This document shows positions 40,517 to 49,587 of a stretch of 64,000 nt of DNA, piece by piece. The translations under genes were made by a program, and so were the position numbers. This stretch comes from CF-46 sp963760735 (GTDB lineage: Bacteria > Chloroflexota > Limnocylindria > Limnocylindrales > CSP1-4). The stretch is taken from the NCBI GenBank assembly GCA_963760735.1, contig CAVXEB010000004.1, forward strand, positions 1,612,001 to 1,676,000, given 5' to 3'. The notes beneath the pieces were generated by a model. That model saw only the letters and a program-made list of their open reading frames with translations. It was not told the origin of the DNA and searched no databases. Numbering within the stretch: position 1 is the stretch's first letter; each line of letters starts with the position of its first letter.

Positions 40517-41320
40517 TCAGCCGACCCGCTTCAGCTTGCCGGTCCGCTTGGCGTAGTGCTCCGCACGACCGAAGGCCCAGAGCCCGATCGGGATGTAGAC
40601 GAAGCCCATCACGATCAGGGGCCAGACGTCATCCCACAGCTGGCTGACGGGCGTCCCCTCCACGATCCCCTTTCGGACGCCATCGAGGACGTAGGTCGCA
40701 GGCGAGAACTTCGAGAGCACCTGCATCCAGCCGGGCAGGATCGTGACCGAGTAATACACGCCGCTGACGAGCAGCAGGCACGACTGCAGGACGAACGTCA
40801 TCTGCGCCCCGCGCTCCACGTAGAGGAGGGGCAGGATCGCGGCGATCACCCCGATCCCGACGAAGCTGAACGAGCCGAGCGCCATGAACACCGCGGCGGT
40901 CCCCGGGTTCGCCTTCGACAGGTCGATCGCCGGGAAGAAGAGCACGAGGACCGCGAAGATCACCACCGTGTGGATCAACCCGTAGACGATCGCGTAGGAC
41001 ACCTGGCCGATGAGCCGCGACGAGCGCCGGATCGGCGCCATCATCGTGTACTCGAGCGTGCCCTCCCAGCGCTCGACCGCGATCGTCTCCGCGATCCAGC
41101 TGAACACCACCGAGAGGTAGTTCCAGAAGATCGCCCCCACCATCAGGGACAGGACGAGCGCCGCGCTGCCCTGGTCGACCCCGATGAGCGAGATCGAGAG
41201 CGCGCTCGCGACGGAGTAGACGAGGAAGGCGACCTCCCACGCCCAGGTCCGCCGGGTCAGGAAGAAGTTCCGCTCCATGAAGGCGTACGACGCCCGGAGC
41301 TCGTGGCCGAGCGTGGTCAT
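40517..41320 (-). CDS. ABC-2 type exporter permease
   Basis: A 267-residue membrane protein with six hydrophobic segments and the ABC-2 family pattern: WEVAFLVYSVASALSISLIG early, VERWEGTLEYTMMAPIRRSS in the central cytosolic helix, and MTFVLQSCLLLVSGVYYSVT with LPGWMQVLSKFSPATYVLDG near the end. It overlaps the ATPase stop by 4 bases (ATGA at 41320), so the pair forms one exporter. Substrate unknown; relatives export drugs, polysaccharides or lipids. It is convergent with the GH125 gene. Confidence 0.92.
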   Translation of the reverse strand: MTTLGHELRASYAFMERNFFLTRRTWAWEVAFLVYSVASALSISLIGVDQGSAALVLSLMVGAIFWNYLSVVFSWIAETIAVERWEGTLEYTMMAPIRRSSRLIGQVSYAIVYGLIHTVVIFAVLVLFFPAIDLSKANPGTAAVFMALGSFSFVGIGVIAAILPLLYVERGAQMTFVLQSCLLLVSGVYYSVTILPGWMQVLSKFSPATYVLDGVRKGIVEGTPVSQLWDDVWPLIVMGFVYIPIGLWAFGRAEHYAKRTGKLKRVG

Positions 41321-42189
41321 GGCGTGCCCTCCTCGGCGTCCTCGGAGATGTCGTCATCGAGAGAGCGGCCGGTCCAGGCCATGAACACGTCCCAGAGCGT
41401 CGCCTCACGGCCGAGCCGGCTCGATGCCGATGCGACCAGACCCTCGGGCGTGTCGCTCGCGACCACGCGCCCGCCGTCGATGATCGTGATCGCGTCGGAC
41501 AGGCGCTCGGCCTCGGCGAGGTCGTGCGTGGTCAGCACGATCGTCGTGTCGTGGGTGGCACGGAGCTCCTCGACGAACTGCTGGACGTCGAGCTTCGAGC
41601 GCGGATCGAGCCCGGTCGTGGGCTCGTCCAGGAGGAGGAGGGTCGGACTCGTGAGGAGCGCTCTGGCGATCGCGACCTTCTGCTGCATGCCCCGGCTCAT
41701 CTGCTCGATCGGCCGATCCACCCGATCACTGCCGACGTGGAGGCGCTCGAGGATGGCGTAGACGGTCCGCCTGGCCGTCGGCATGTCGAGGCCGTAGGTC
41801 CGCGCGGCGAAGGTGAGGTTCTCCATCGGGCTGAGCTTCTTGAAGAAGGCCGCATCGACGCTGACCCGGTTGATCAGGCGCTTGACCCGCAGCTCGTCGC
41901 GCTCGATGTCGAGCCCGAACACCTCGACCCGGCCCGCATCCAGGGTCAGGAGGCCCGCGATCAGCCGGATCAGGGTCGACTTGCCGGACCCGTTGGCGCC
42001 GAGGACGCCGTGGATGTCCCCGCGCTCGAGACGCAGGGACACGTCCGTGACGGCGTCGACGGGCGCCTGATGGCGACCGGTGACGAAGGTCTTGAAGACG
42101 TGGTCGACGAGCAGCGCGGGAGGCTGGGGCGCCCCCGGCGCGATGGGCGGCTGTGACGAGAGTGGGCGTGCGATCGGGTTCAGGGTCAT
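41317..42189 (-). CDS. ABC exporter ATP-binding protein
   Basis: A 290-residue ATPase. Walker A is GANGSGKST at about residue 71, the Q-loop region lies near RVSVDAAFFKKLSP, the signature is MSRGMQQKVAIAR (a variant of LSGGQ), Walker B LLLLDEPTTGLDP, and the switch His LTTHDLAEAE. A 25-residue Pro-rich N-terminal tail and an acidic C-terminal tail (DDDISEDAEE) are additions. It powers the ABC-2 permease encoded by the overlapping next gene. Confidence 0.95.
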   Translation of the reverse strand: MTLNPIARPLSSQPPIAPGAPQPPALLVDHVFKTFVTGRHQAPVDAVTDVSLRLERGDIHGVLGANGSGKSTLIRLIAGLLTLDAGRVEVFGLDIERDELRVKRLINRVSVDAAFFKKLSPMENLTFAARTYGLDMPTARRTVYAILERLHVGSDRVDRPIEQMSRGMQQKVAIARALLTSPTLLLLDEPTTGLDPRSKLDVQQFVEELRATHDTTIVLTTHDLAEAERLSDAITIIDGGRVVASDTPEGLVASASSRLGREATLWDVFMAWTGRSLDDDISEDAEEGTP

Positions 42190-42555
42190 GGTGGTCTCGG
42201 GGCGTGCAGGGCGACAACCGGAGGCGGCGCGCGGACCGATCGTCCCGGATCCAGCGGCTCACAACAGAGAAGCCGCGGGTCTGGCCCACGGCTCCCGGGT
42301 TTCCATGTGGCGGCGACGCCGCCGCGCTACCCCCGAACGACCGACGCTCGGGTGCGGATCTCAACGCTCTCGTGGGCCTGCGCGCATCGAACTGCGGTCT
42401 CCATCCGATGGCCTCACGTAGCGGAATCCATCCGACGGTCCATCTTTGGTTCAGACGGACGCCGAAGGCCGATTGTAGGGATGGTCCCGGTCCGCGTCAA
42501 AGTGAGCGGCAGGCAGACCCCTTTCACTTGACTAGTCTGGTTCACTTTTGGTTCA
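42190..42555. other. Gap between ABC exporter and P450, with GGTTCA sites
   Basis: No gene. It holds a single TTTGGTTCA at 42445-42453 and the direct repeat G at its right end. It must also contain the leftward exporter promoter, which I cannot define. Confidence 0.5.
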
Positions 42556-42557
42556 AT
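42536..42557 (+). promoter_or_regulatory. GGTTCA 11-bp direct repeat, site G, abutting P450 start
   Basis: TCTGGTTCACTTTTGGTTCA has GGTTCA at 42539 and 42550, 11 bp apart. The final A overlaps the ATG at 42556. This matches the sugar-operon sites and links the P450 to the same regulator. Confidence 0.6.
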
Positions 42558-43746
42558 GCGTCCGGTGAAGTCGTCTTCGGCGGTGGTGTGGAACCCGCTC
42601 GTCCCGCTGGACGATCCGTACCCGATCTACCGCCGGCTACGGGACGAGGCGCCGCTCCATTACGACGACCAGTCCGACCTCTGGGTCCTGACGCGGTTCG
42701 ACGACGTCCAGGCGGCCGGGAAGGACTGGGAGACCTTCTCGAGCAGCGTCGGCGGCCGGGGCAACGACGTCGACGACACCTACCAGCTCTTCCTGCCGGC
42801 CGGCGATCTCGCCGGGGTGGATCCTCCGGTTCACACCCGCCTTCGGGGCGCCCTCCGCCTCGCGTTCAGCCCGTCGGCGCTCCGCACCCGCTTCGAGCCG
42901 ATCGTCCGCCGGAAGGCGATCCAGCTGATCGAGGTCTTCATGGATGCCGGGCAGGCGGACTTCGCCCGCGACCTTGCGCGGCCGCTTCCCGGCACGACGA
43001 TGTTCTCCTGGTTCGGCTTCCCGGAGACGGACCATCCACAGCTGCTCGACTGGTTCGGCGACATGCTCGAGCGGGACCCCGGCGAGCGCGCGCTGCCGGA
43101 TCGCGCGATTGCCGGCCGTGACCGGATGCGGGCGTACATGCAGGAAGCAGCGGCCGGCCGGCGGAGATCTCCGCGCGAGGACCTGATGACGTTTCTCGTC
43201 GAAGCCGAGGACTCCGGCCAGATCAGCGCCGACGAGCTCACCGGTGGCGCGATGCTGCTGTTCGTCGCGGGGATCACCACGACATCCGGGCTCATCTCCA
43301 ACTCCCTGCTCCATCTCGATCGGTATCCGGACCAACGGGACCGCATCCGCGACGATCCGTCGGTCGTCCCCGCGGCCGTCGAGGAGCTGCTCCGGTACGA
43401 CGCCCCGATCCAGGCCCTCGCGCGGACCGCGACGAGGGACGTCGAGATCCACGGCCGGGTGATCCCGCGAGACGCACGAGTCGCGCTAGTGTGGGCGTCC
43501 GCGAACCGCGACGAGCGGCGCTGGGCGGATCCGGACCGACTCGACATCGACCGCGAGCTGCAACGACACATCACGTTCGGCGACGGGATCCACCACTGCC
43601 TCGGTGCTCCGCTGGCCCGCATGGAGGCGCGGATCGTCTTCGAGGAGCTCTTCCAGCGGATTCCCGAGTACGCCGTGTGCGGTCCGATCGTCCGGATCAA
43701 GACGCCGACGGACCGGGCGCTCGAGTCGCTGCCCGTCGAGTTCTGA
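42556..43746 (+). CDS. Cytochrome P450 (bacterial class)
   Basis: A soluble P450 of up to 396 residues. The I-helix is LFVAGITTTSGLISNSLL near 238; it keeps AG and T but lacks the usual acidic residue before Thr. K-helix ExxR is EELLRYD near 275, and the heme-Cys loop FGDGIHHCLGAPLARME near 341. It needs a ferredoxin and reductase, neither of which is nearby. ATG 42556 overlaps repeat G and has no ribosome site; GTG 42565 or 42580 may be the real start. It probably oxidises a small organic compound, perhaps an aglycone freed by the sugar enzymes. Confidence 0.9.
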   Translation: MRPVKSSSAVVWNPLVPLDDPYPIYRRLRDEAPLHYDDQSDLWVLTRFDDVQAAGKDWETFSSSVGGRGNDVDDTYQLFLPAGDLAGVDPPVHTRLRGALRLAFSPSALRTRFEPIVRRKAIQLIEVFMDAGQADFARDLARPLPGTTMFSWFGFPETDHPQLLDWFGDMLERDPGERALPDRAIAGRDRMRAYMQEAAAGRRRSPREDLMTFLVEAEDSGQISADELTGGAMLLFVAGITTTSGLISNSLLHLDRYPDQRDRIRDDPSVVPAAVEELLRYDAPIQALARTATRDVEIHGRVIPRDARVALVWASANRDERRWADPDRLDIDRELQRHITFGDGIHHCLGAPLARMEARIVFEELFQRIPEYAVCGPIVRIKTPTDRALESLPVEF

Positions 43747-43763
43747 CGGCCGGCGGCGGTGGG

Positions 43764-44451
43764 TCAGGCGGTCGGGGATCGCGATGACTGTCCGCCGAGC
43801 GCCTCGTTCCAGGAGCGGTCGAGCAGCTCGGCGAGCTCGCGCGGGCGGCTCAGCGCCGGACAGTGTCCGCTGTCGATCTCGTCGGGCTCGATGCCGAGCC
43901 GGTCACGGACCAGTGGACGGAGCCATCGCGCCGGGAAGTACCGGTCGCTCCTGCAGAGGACGAACCGCGTCGGGATGTCCGGCCACCGCATGAGCGGCCA
44001 CGGCTCCCGGCCGGGCGTGTCGGATTGGCGACGGCCGCGGCTCATGGCGTCGTCGGCAAGCTCCCGCGGGACGTCGTGGTAGAAGACCGCGCGGGCGCTC
44101 GAATCCTCGAGCTGCTCGGGCTCCCAACCCGTCGTCGCGAACATCACTTCGGCGCGTTTCGCCGGGTGACGGGATCATCGCGGCGACGAGCACGATGAGC
44201 CGGGCATCGAGCCGCTCGGCCGCGATCGGAGCGACATAGCCGCCGAATGAATGGGCGACGACGACCGCGTCACGCCGATCGCCGATCGCATCGATGACGA
44301 CCGTCGCGTATTCGGTCAGCCCCGCCCGGTCGTCCTCGATCGGGAGGTCCGGCGCCACGGTGTCATGCCCACGAGCCCGCAGCTCCGCCGCGACAAGATG
44401 CCAGTACCAGCCGACATCGCCGGCGCCGTGAATGAACGCGAACGTCGCCAT
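43764..44451 (-). pseudogene. Alpha/beta hydrolase with one +1 frameshift
   Basis: From ATG 44451 the frame gives FAFIHGAGDVGWYWHLVAAE and the nucleophile elbow VVVAHSFGGYVAP, up to LVAAMIPSPGET. Near 44155 the homology moves on one base and continues EVMFATTGWEPEQLEDSS, FVLCRSDRYFPARW (acid) and DEIDSGHCPALSRP (catalytic His), to a stop at 43764. The rejoined protein of about 228 residues has a complete Ser-Asp-His triad and resembles small esterases or hydroxynitrile-lyase-like hydrolases. The start is 5 bases after the DUF1579-like stop, so they are one operon. Confidence 0.72.
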
Positions 44452-44455
44452 GCGA

Positions 44456-44926
44456 TCACCTTGATTCCGGGGCGCGGGCGCTGATCCCTCCGTCGACGCG
44501 CCGCGTGAAGATCAGGTCGAAGTCCTTCCGCCACGTCCCGCCGAAGTCCTCCGACGCCTCCCACCGACCGACGATCCGGTCACGATCGACGGTCGCGATG
44601 AAGCGCTGGTGGAAGTCCGGATCCTCACGGACGAGCGTCCACCGGCCGTCCCCGAAGGTCATGTCGAACACGCGGCAGACGCCCCGCTCGTCGTGGTACA
44701 GGAGCACGAGCTGTTCTCGCGGGTCGCTCCGACCGATCACCCACCGCCAGTTGCTTTGGTCGCTGCCGAGCGTCGCCCGCAGTTCGAGGAACGCGTCGTC
44801 GAGCCACGAGATCGTGGCCGAGCCCGCGTCTTCGACGTCGGGGCTCTCGAGAAACCAGGCGTTCGCCATCGACAGCGTCCAGTTCCCGGTCAAGCCCTCG
44901 AGCTGCTGCAGCGCGGCGTTTCTCAT
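44456..44926 (-). CDS. DUF1579-like calycin-fold protein
   Basis: A 156-residue protein resembling the small lipocalin-like proteins that begin with a helix and then LEGLTGNWTLS. Beta strands follow, such as ATISWLDDAFLELRATL, WVIGRSDPREQLVLLYHDE and IVGRWEASEDFGGTWRKDFD. These proteins often carry no catalytic residues and may bind small molecules. ATG 44926 has GAGGAGG upstream. It heads a pair with the alpha/beta hydrolase gene. Confidence 0.68.
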   Translation of the reverse strand: MRNAALQQLEGLTGNWTLSMANAWFLESPDVEDAGSATISWLDDAFLELRATLGSDQSNWRWVIGRSDPREQLVLLYHDERGVCRVFDMTFGDGRWTLVREDPDFHQRFIATVDRDRIVGRWEASEDFGGTWRKDFDLIFTRRVDGGISARAPESR

Positions 44927-45016
44927 GACGGCCTCCTCGTGCCCAGACTCTAGGCCCGGTCGGCGGTCAGAGCGAAGGGCTGGCCGGCCGAACGATCCTG
45001 GACGCACACTTGCCTC

Positions 45017-46192
45017 GTGACTCCCACGTCCGCGCCGCCTGTCGAAGTCTCGTGGGCGGGTGTCACCGCTCGTCGAATGGACCGCCACCTGCTGGTCGAA
45101 CCAGCCTCGGACGTCGGTCCAGGCGACGTCGCCACCGCGATCTGCGGCGTCCACGCCCAGGTCATGAGCGCGGCCGAGCTCTCGATCGGGCGACGGATGG
45201 CCGGCGGCACGCGGGCGGATGTCCGCCGGGCATTGTGGGTCGATCGGACGCTGGTCAAGACGTTCGGTCCACGGGGCACCGTTCACCTGCTCGCCACCGA
45301 GGACCTCCCGATGTGGACTGGAGCCCTGTCGGCCCTGCCCTCGTCGGTCCCGACCCACCCGGAGCCGGTCCGATTCACCGCCGTAGAGGCGGACGAGGTC
45401 ATCGCGGCCATCGCCGATTCGCTGGCCGACGCCGAGCTGACCGTTGACGAGCTGACCGAGGCGATCCGCGATCGCGCCGGGCCGTGGGCCGTCGAGCGCA
45501 CGATGGACGCCTTCCAGGACAAGTGGCCCCGCTGGCGGATGCTCACCAGCACCGCGGCGCATCGCGGCGTGCTGTGCTTCGGTCCCGATCGCGGGCGGAA
45601 CGTCACCTACACCAACCCGCACCGGTGGCTGCCGAGCTTTCGGCCACTCGACGGCGAGGCGGCACTTCGAGCCCTCCTCGGCCGCTACCTCCACGCCTAT
45701 GGCCCGGCCGCGCCGCAGCACCTGGCGTCCTGGCTCGCGATCACGCCGCGCCGTGCGGCGGCCCTGTTCGAGAGCGCGGCCGACGGGCTGGAGCCGGTCG
45801 TGCTGGACGGAGCGCCGGCCTGGGCGCTCGCGGGCGACACCGCGACGCCGACGGCGCCGCACCGGGGAGTCCGGCTGTTGCCCTACTTCGACGCGTACGT
45901 CGTCGCCGGCCAGCCACGGGCGCGGCTGTACCCGGGCGTGGCGGCCGAGCGGGCGCTGTCACCGTCGGGCCAGGCGGGCAACTATCCGGTGCTGCTGATC
46001 GATGGAATCGTCGGTGGCGTCTGGCACCAGCGGCGATCCGGCCGCCGGCTCGAGATCACGGTCGAGCCGCTGGGCCCGCTGTCGGTTCGGCAACGACGCG
46101 AGCTCGACGACGAGGCCGCGCTCGTCGGAAGGGTCATGGAGGCGGAGCCGACGCTCCGGGTGGGCACCGTGGTCGTCGGCGCGCACGCCTGA
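45017..46192 (+). CDS. Winged-helix DNA-binding protein (AlkZ/YcaQ-like, HTH_42)
   Basis: A 391-residue protein of the winged-helix family related to AlkZ DNA glycosylases. It has the N-terminal block GDVATAICGVHAQVMSAAELS, then LVKTFGPRGTVHLLATEDLP, RWRMLTSTAAHRGVLCFGP and the C-terminal RLLPYFDAYVVAGQPR. The Q in HAQVMSA matches the start of the catalytic QxQ motif of AlkZ, but the second Q is M, so glycosylase activity is uncertain. GTG 45017 is the start. It stands alone, divergent from the DUF1579-like gene. Confidence 0.82.
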   Translation: MTPTSAPPVEVSWAGVTARRMDRHLLVEPASDVGPGDVATAICGVHAQVMSAAELSIGRRMAGGTRADVRRALWVDRTLVKTFGPRGTVHLLATEDLPMWTGALSALPSSVPTHPEPVRFTAVEADEVIAAIADSLADAELTVDELTEAIRDRAGPWAVERTMDAFQDKWPRWRMLTSTAAHRGVLCFGPDRGRNVTYTNPHRWLPSFRPLDGEAALRALLGRYLHAYGPAAPQHLASWLAITPRRAAALFESAADGLEPVVLDGAPAWALAGDTATPTAPHRGVRLLPYFDAYVVAGQPRARLYPGVAAERALSPSGQAGNYPVLLIDGIVGGVWHQRRSGRRLEITVEPLGPLSVRQRRELDDEAALVGRVMEAEPTLRVGTVVVGAHA

Positions 46193-46213
46193 TCTCCTGT
46201 CGAGGCAGGCTGT

Positions 46214-47491
46214 TCACCGCGAGTTCGTCTCCGGTTCGAGCGCCCGCGGACCGAGGAGGTACCACGCCTCGATCTCCCCCTTGCCCTTGACCGGGATCAT
46301 CCCCCGACGCTCGAGGGCGAACTCGTCGGCGAGCAGGTCGCGGGTCGCCCGGGTGACCTGGATCGCGCCCGGCGTGCCGTGCGATTCCATCCGACTCGCG
46401 GTATTCACCGCGTCGCCCCACAGGTCGTAGAGAAATCGCTTGCGCCCGATGACGCCCGCAACCACCGGTCCCGAGTTGATCCCGATCCGGAGCTCCAGCC
46501 CCAGGTGGCCGACCGCGTCCCGCGAGTGCATCGCCTCCCGCATGTCGAGGGCCATGAGCGCCATCACCCGGGCGTGGTCCGCGCGAGGCGTCGGCACGCC
46601 CGCGGCGACCATGTAGCAGTCGCCGATCGTCTTGATCTTCTCGACCTCGTAGCGGTCTGCCAGGAGGTCGAAGTGCGTGAACAGGTGGTCGAGGATGCCG
46701 ACGACGTCAGCCGGCTGCATGCGGTTCGAGAGCGGTGTGAAGTCGACCACATCGGCGAACAGGATCGAGGCCGCGGCGAACTGGTCCGCGATCGTCCCGG
46801 CGTCGTCCTTGAGCTTGTCCGCGATCGAGCGAGGCAGGATGTTCAGCAGCAGGCTCTCGGCCCGGTCCTGCTCGACCCGCAGGGCGGCGAGCGCCTCCTC
46901 GCGTTGACGGACGAACTGGGCGAGGAGCCCGAACACCACCGCACCCGCGACGACCACGTTGAGCGCGATCATGGTGCTCTCGAACCATGCCGGGAGCGGC
47001 GAGTGGCCCGCCCCGACCACCTCCCCGACGATTCCCGAGACGAGGAACACCGCGACGAAGGCGATGAACCAGCGCACGCCCGCCCTCGCGCCGTCGAAGA
47101 TGAGAGCCCCGAGCGGGGCGAGGATGCCCCACAGCCCGACCGCGCCCGACCCGGTGAAGCCACCCACGAACGCCATCGAGATCGTCGGCGCGAGGAGGAT
47201 GTCGACCAGCTCGACGCGGAGAAACCACGCCGTGTCGCGGGTGCGGGCGAAGATCGCGATCGCGCCCACCGAGACGACCAGGTAGAGCCACGCGATGAGG
47301 CCCGCCGTCGCGCCGAAGGCGAGATAGATCGCGCCCCAGACAAGCGAGATCGGGAGGATCAGGACGCTGACGAGGACGAGGAGCCCCTTGCGCATCCGGA
47401 GCTCGTCGTCGTCCCGAGGATCGGCGCCGATCGAGGCGATTCGTCGGAACGCCGCCTCTGCCGGGGGCCGGAGGCGACTCAGGGCGTGCAC
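46214..47491 (-). CDS. Membrane class III adenylate cyclase
   Basis: A 425-residue protein with six membrane helices at about residues 35-190 and a class III cyclase domain at about 235-415. Metal Asp residues are in SILFADVVDFTPLS. The adenine-specifying Lys and Asp are in KIKTIGDCYMVAAG and FLYDLWGDAVNTASRM, and the catalytic Asn/Arg in the latter. All key residues for cAMP synthesis are present. A short coiled linker (RQREEALAALRVEQDRAESL) joins membrane and catalytic parts, as in other membrane cyclases. A separate cAMP receptor is not in the window. It stands alone. Confidence 0.92.
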   Translation of the reverse strand: MHALSRLRPPAEAAFRRIASIGADPRDDDELRMRKGLLVLVSVLILPISLVWGAIYLAFGATAGLIAWLYLVVSVGAIAIFARTRDTAWFLRVELVDILLAPTISMAFVGGFTGSGAVGLWGILAPLGALIFDGARAGVRWFIAFVAVFLVSGIVGEVVGAGHSPLPAWFESTMIALNVVVAGAVVFGLLAQFVRQREEALAALRVEQDRAESLLLNILPRSIADKLKDDAGTIADQFAAASILFADVVDFTPLSNRMQPADVVGILDHLFTHFDLLADRYEVEKIKTIGDCYMVAAGVPTPRADHARVMALMALDMREAMHSRDAVGHLGLELRIGINSGPVVAGVIGRKRFLYDLWGDAVNTASRMESHGTPGAIQVTRATRDLLADEFALERRGMIPVKGKGEIEAWYLLGPRALEPETNSR

Positions 47492-47544
47492 ATCGGCGAC
47501 AGTACTCGCGTCCGAGGGCTCGCTGCCGCGAAGTGCGAAGGGCG

Positions 47545-48060
47545 TCAGTCCTGGAACCGCCAGCGCGTGGCGCCACCCGGCTCGGCGCTGAGCACGCCGA
47601 AGACGGTCGTCGGCGTCACCTCGTAGAGATCCCAGGGCGGCGGCCCGGCGCTCGGCGCGCTGTAGTCGTACGTGAAGGCTCCGTCCTCGACCTTCGCGGG
47701 CCAGCCACCTTCGGCGAAGCGCTCCGCGAGTCGACGAAGGGTCGCGTCGTCGGTCACCTTGGTCGCCGTGCCCTCGATGACCAGGTCGATCGTCTTGAAG
47801 GACATCGCGATCGCGCAGTTGGCGTTCTGGGCGACGTTCCGGCTCTTGCGCGTCCCGTCACCGCTCACGAAGTAGACCTTGCCGTCGTCCCAGACCGCGC
47901 CGACCCCGGCAAGGTGCGGCCGACCGTCGGGACGTGTGGTGGCAAGGAACTGCGTGGGATGCTCGGACGCACCCGACTCGCCCGACTCGAGCGCCTCGAG
48001 CGCCACCGTCCACGGGATCGGGTCGAGGTGGTACAGGTCGGCCAGGTTCTTCTCGTGCAT
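47545..48060 (-). CDS. Pyridoxamine-5'-phosphate-oxidase-like flavoprotein
   Basis: A 171-residue protein of the split-barrel FMN-binding group. It has PTQFLATTRPDGRPHLAGVG, KVYFVSGDGTRKSRNVAQN and CAIAMSFKTIDLVIEGTATK, the usual order for PPOX-type and F420/FMN-dependent small reductases. The function cannot be fixed further. ATG 48060 is the start, with AAGGAGGACC upstream. It is divergent from the FAD oxidase at 48213. Confidence 0.87.
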   Translation of the reverse strand: MHEKNLADLYHLDPIPWTVALEALESGESGASEHPTQFLATTRPDGRPHLAGVGAVWDDGKVYFVSGDGTRKSRNVAQNANCAIAMSFKTIDLVIEGTATKVTDDATLRRLAERFAEGGWPAKVEDGAFTYDYSAPSAGPPPWDLYEVTPTTVFGVLSAEPGGATRWRFQD

Positions 48061-48212
48061 GTCGAAGGTCCTCCTTCGGGCTCTGTCGTTGTCGAATCAG
48101 ACCGAGCGGCGATCGCGGACTCATCGGCGTTTCCGTCGACCGACATCATCGGCGTGCTACGGTCGCTCCCCGTTGCCACAGACGGCTTCCGGCCGAACCA
48201 ACGAGGTTGCAG

Positions 48213-49553
48213 ATGGATCTTCACGACCTCGATGGGCGCCTCGAGGGCGACATCGTGCAACCCGCCGACGGGGCTTGGGACGTCGCGCGACAGGCCTGGA
48301 ATCTCGCGGTCGACCAGCGCCCCATCGCCGTCGTCTACCCGGAGTCCGCCGACGACGTCGCCCACACCGTTCGCTTCGCGGCGGAGCACGGCATCCGGAT
48401 TGCCTTCAACGCAGGCGGCCACAACGCGGGTCCGATCGACTGGAGCCGGGACACGCTCCTGCTCAAGACCGAGCGGATGAGCGGGATCGAGATCGACGTC
48501 GACGCCCGACGCGCCCGGGTCGAGGCCGGGGCGCTCTCGCGTCCGCTCGCGGACGCGGCGGGCGAGCACGGACTGGCCTATCTCGCCGGCACGTCCCCGA
48601 ATGTCGGCGTGCTCGGCTACGCGCTCGGTGGCGGTCTCGGCTGGATGATCCGGGCTTTCGGGTTGGCCTGCAACACGATCGACGCGGCCGAGGTGGTGAC
48701 CGCCGACGGCCGCCTCGTCCGTGCCGATCGCGACACCGAGCCCGAGCTGTTCTGGGCGATCCGCGGCGGAGGCGGCAACGTCGCCGCGGTGACCGCGATC
48801 GAGCTTCAGCTGTTCCCGATCGCCGAGATCTACGCCGGGGCCCTGTTCTGGCCCATCGAGCGGGCGGCCGAGATCCTGGCGGCCTGGCGCCGCTGGATCG
48901 AGGCGGTGCCCGACGCGTGCGAGTCGCTCGGTCGGATGCTCCAGCTGCCCGATGCCCCGTTCCTGGCCGACCACCTCCGCGGGCGCTCGTTCGTCCTCGT
49001 CGAGGCGGCGTTCATCGGCAGCGCCGACGACGGCGCAGCGCTCCTCCGGCCGCTCCGCGACCTCGGGCCGGAGTTCGACACGGTCGGCATGATGCCGGCG
49101 AGCCAGCTCAGCGTCGTGAACATGGATCCCGAGGACCCGCTGCCGTACTCGGGCGAGGGCATCCTCCTCACGGACCTCGATCCGGCCGCGATCGACGGGA
49201 TCGTCGCGGCGTTCGTCGGGTCGCCGCTGCTGCATCTCGAGGTTCGCCACCTGGGCGGAGCCGCCGCCGTCCGGTCGCCGGACCACGGCGTTCTCGACGC
49301 GATCGATCAGCCATTCGTCTGCTTCACCTTCGGTCTCGCGCCGGACGGCGAGGCGAAGGCGGCCGTCGATCGCCACGTCGAGCGCGTCCTCGAAGCGCTC
49401 CGGCCGTGGGACAGCGGCCGGCGGTACCTGAACTTCGCCGAGTCACGGACGGATCCTCGGTCGATCTTCCCGCCCGAGTCGTACGAGCGGCTCAGGCGCG
49501 CCAAGGCCGCGTACGACCCGACCGATCTGTTTCTCGCCAACCATCCGGTCTGA
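48213..49553 (+). CDS. FAD-linked oxidase, berberine-bridge-enzyme-like
   Basis: A 446-residue flavoprotein. The FAD domain contains IRIAFNAGGHNAGPIDWSRD, where the His of GGH is the likely covalent FAD attachment, and LAGTSPNVGVLGYALGGGLG. The C-terminal BBE segment is YLNFAESRTDPR followed by YERLRRAKAAYDPTDLFLAN. Such enzymes oxidise sugars, alkaloids or other alcohols with oxygen. ATG 48213 follows ACGAGG. A sugar-oxidase role would fit the catabolic locus but is inference. Confidence 0.88.
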   Translation: MDLHDLDGRLEGDIVQPADGAWDVARQAWNLAVDQRPIAVVYPESADDVAHTVRFAAEHGIRIAFNAGGHNAGPIDWSRDTLLLKTERMSGIEIDVDARRARVEAGALSRPLADAAGEHGLAYLAGTSPNVGVLGYALGGGLGWMIRAFGLACNTIDAAEVVTADGRLVRADRDTEPELFWAIRGGGGNVAAVTAIELQLFPIAEIYAGALFWPIERAAEILAAWRRWIEAVPDACESLGRMLQLPDAPFLADHLRGRSFVLVEAAFIGSADDGAALLRPLRDLGPEFDTVGMMPASQLSVVNMDPEDPLPYSGEGILLTDLDPAAIDGIVAAFVGSPLLHLEVRHLGGAAAVRSPDHGVLDAIDQPFVCFTFGLAPDGEAKAAVDRHVERVLEALRPWDSGRRYLNFAESRTDPRSIFPPESYERLRRAKAAYDPTDLFLANHPV

Positions 49554-49587
49554 ATCGGGCCCCGTCGATCCCGGCCCGCTCGGCCCG

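Noticed and set aside
10053..42557. GGTTCAA repeats as scars of tRNA T arms
   Set aside because: They resemble the T-loop start, but the exact 11-bp tandem spacing, constant orientation and location before related operons fit a protein-binding site, and no other tRNA sequence flanks them.
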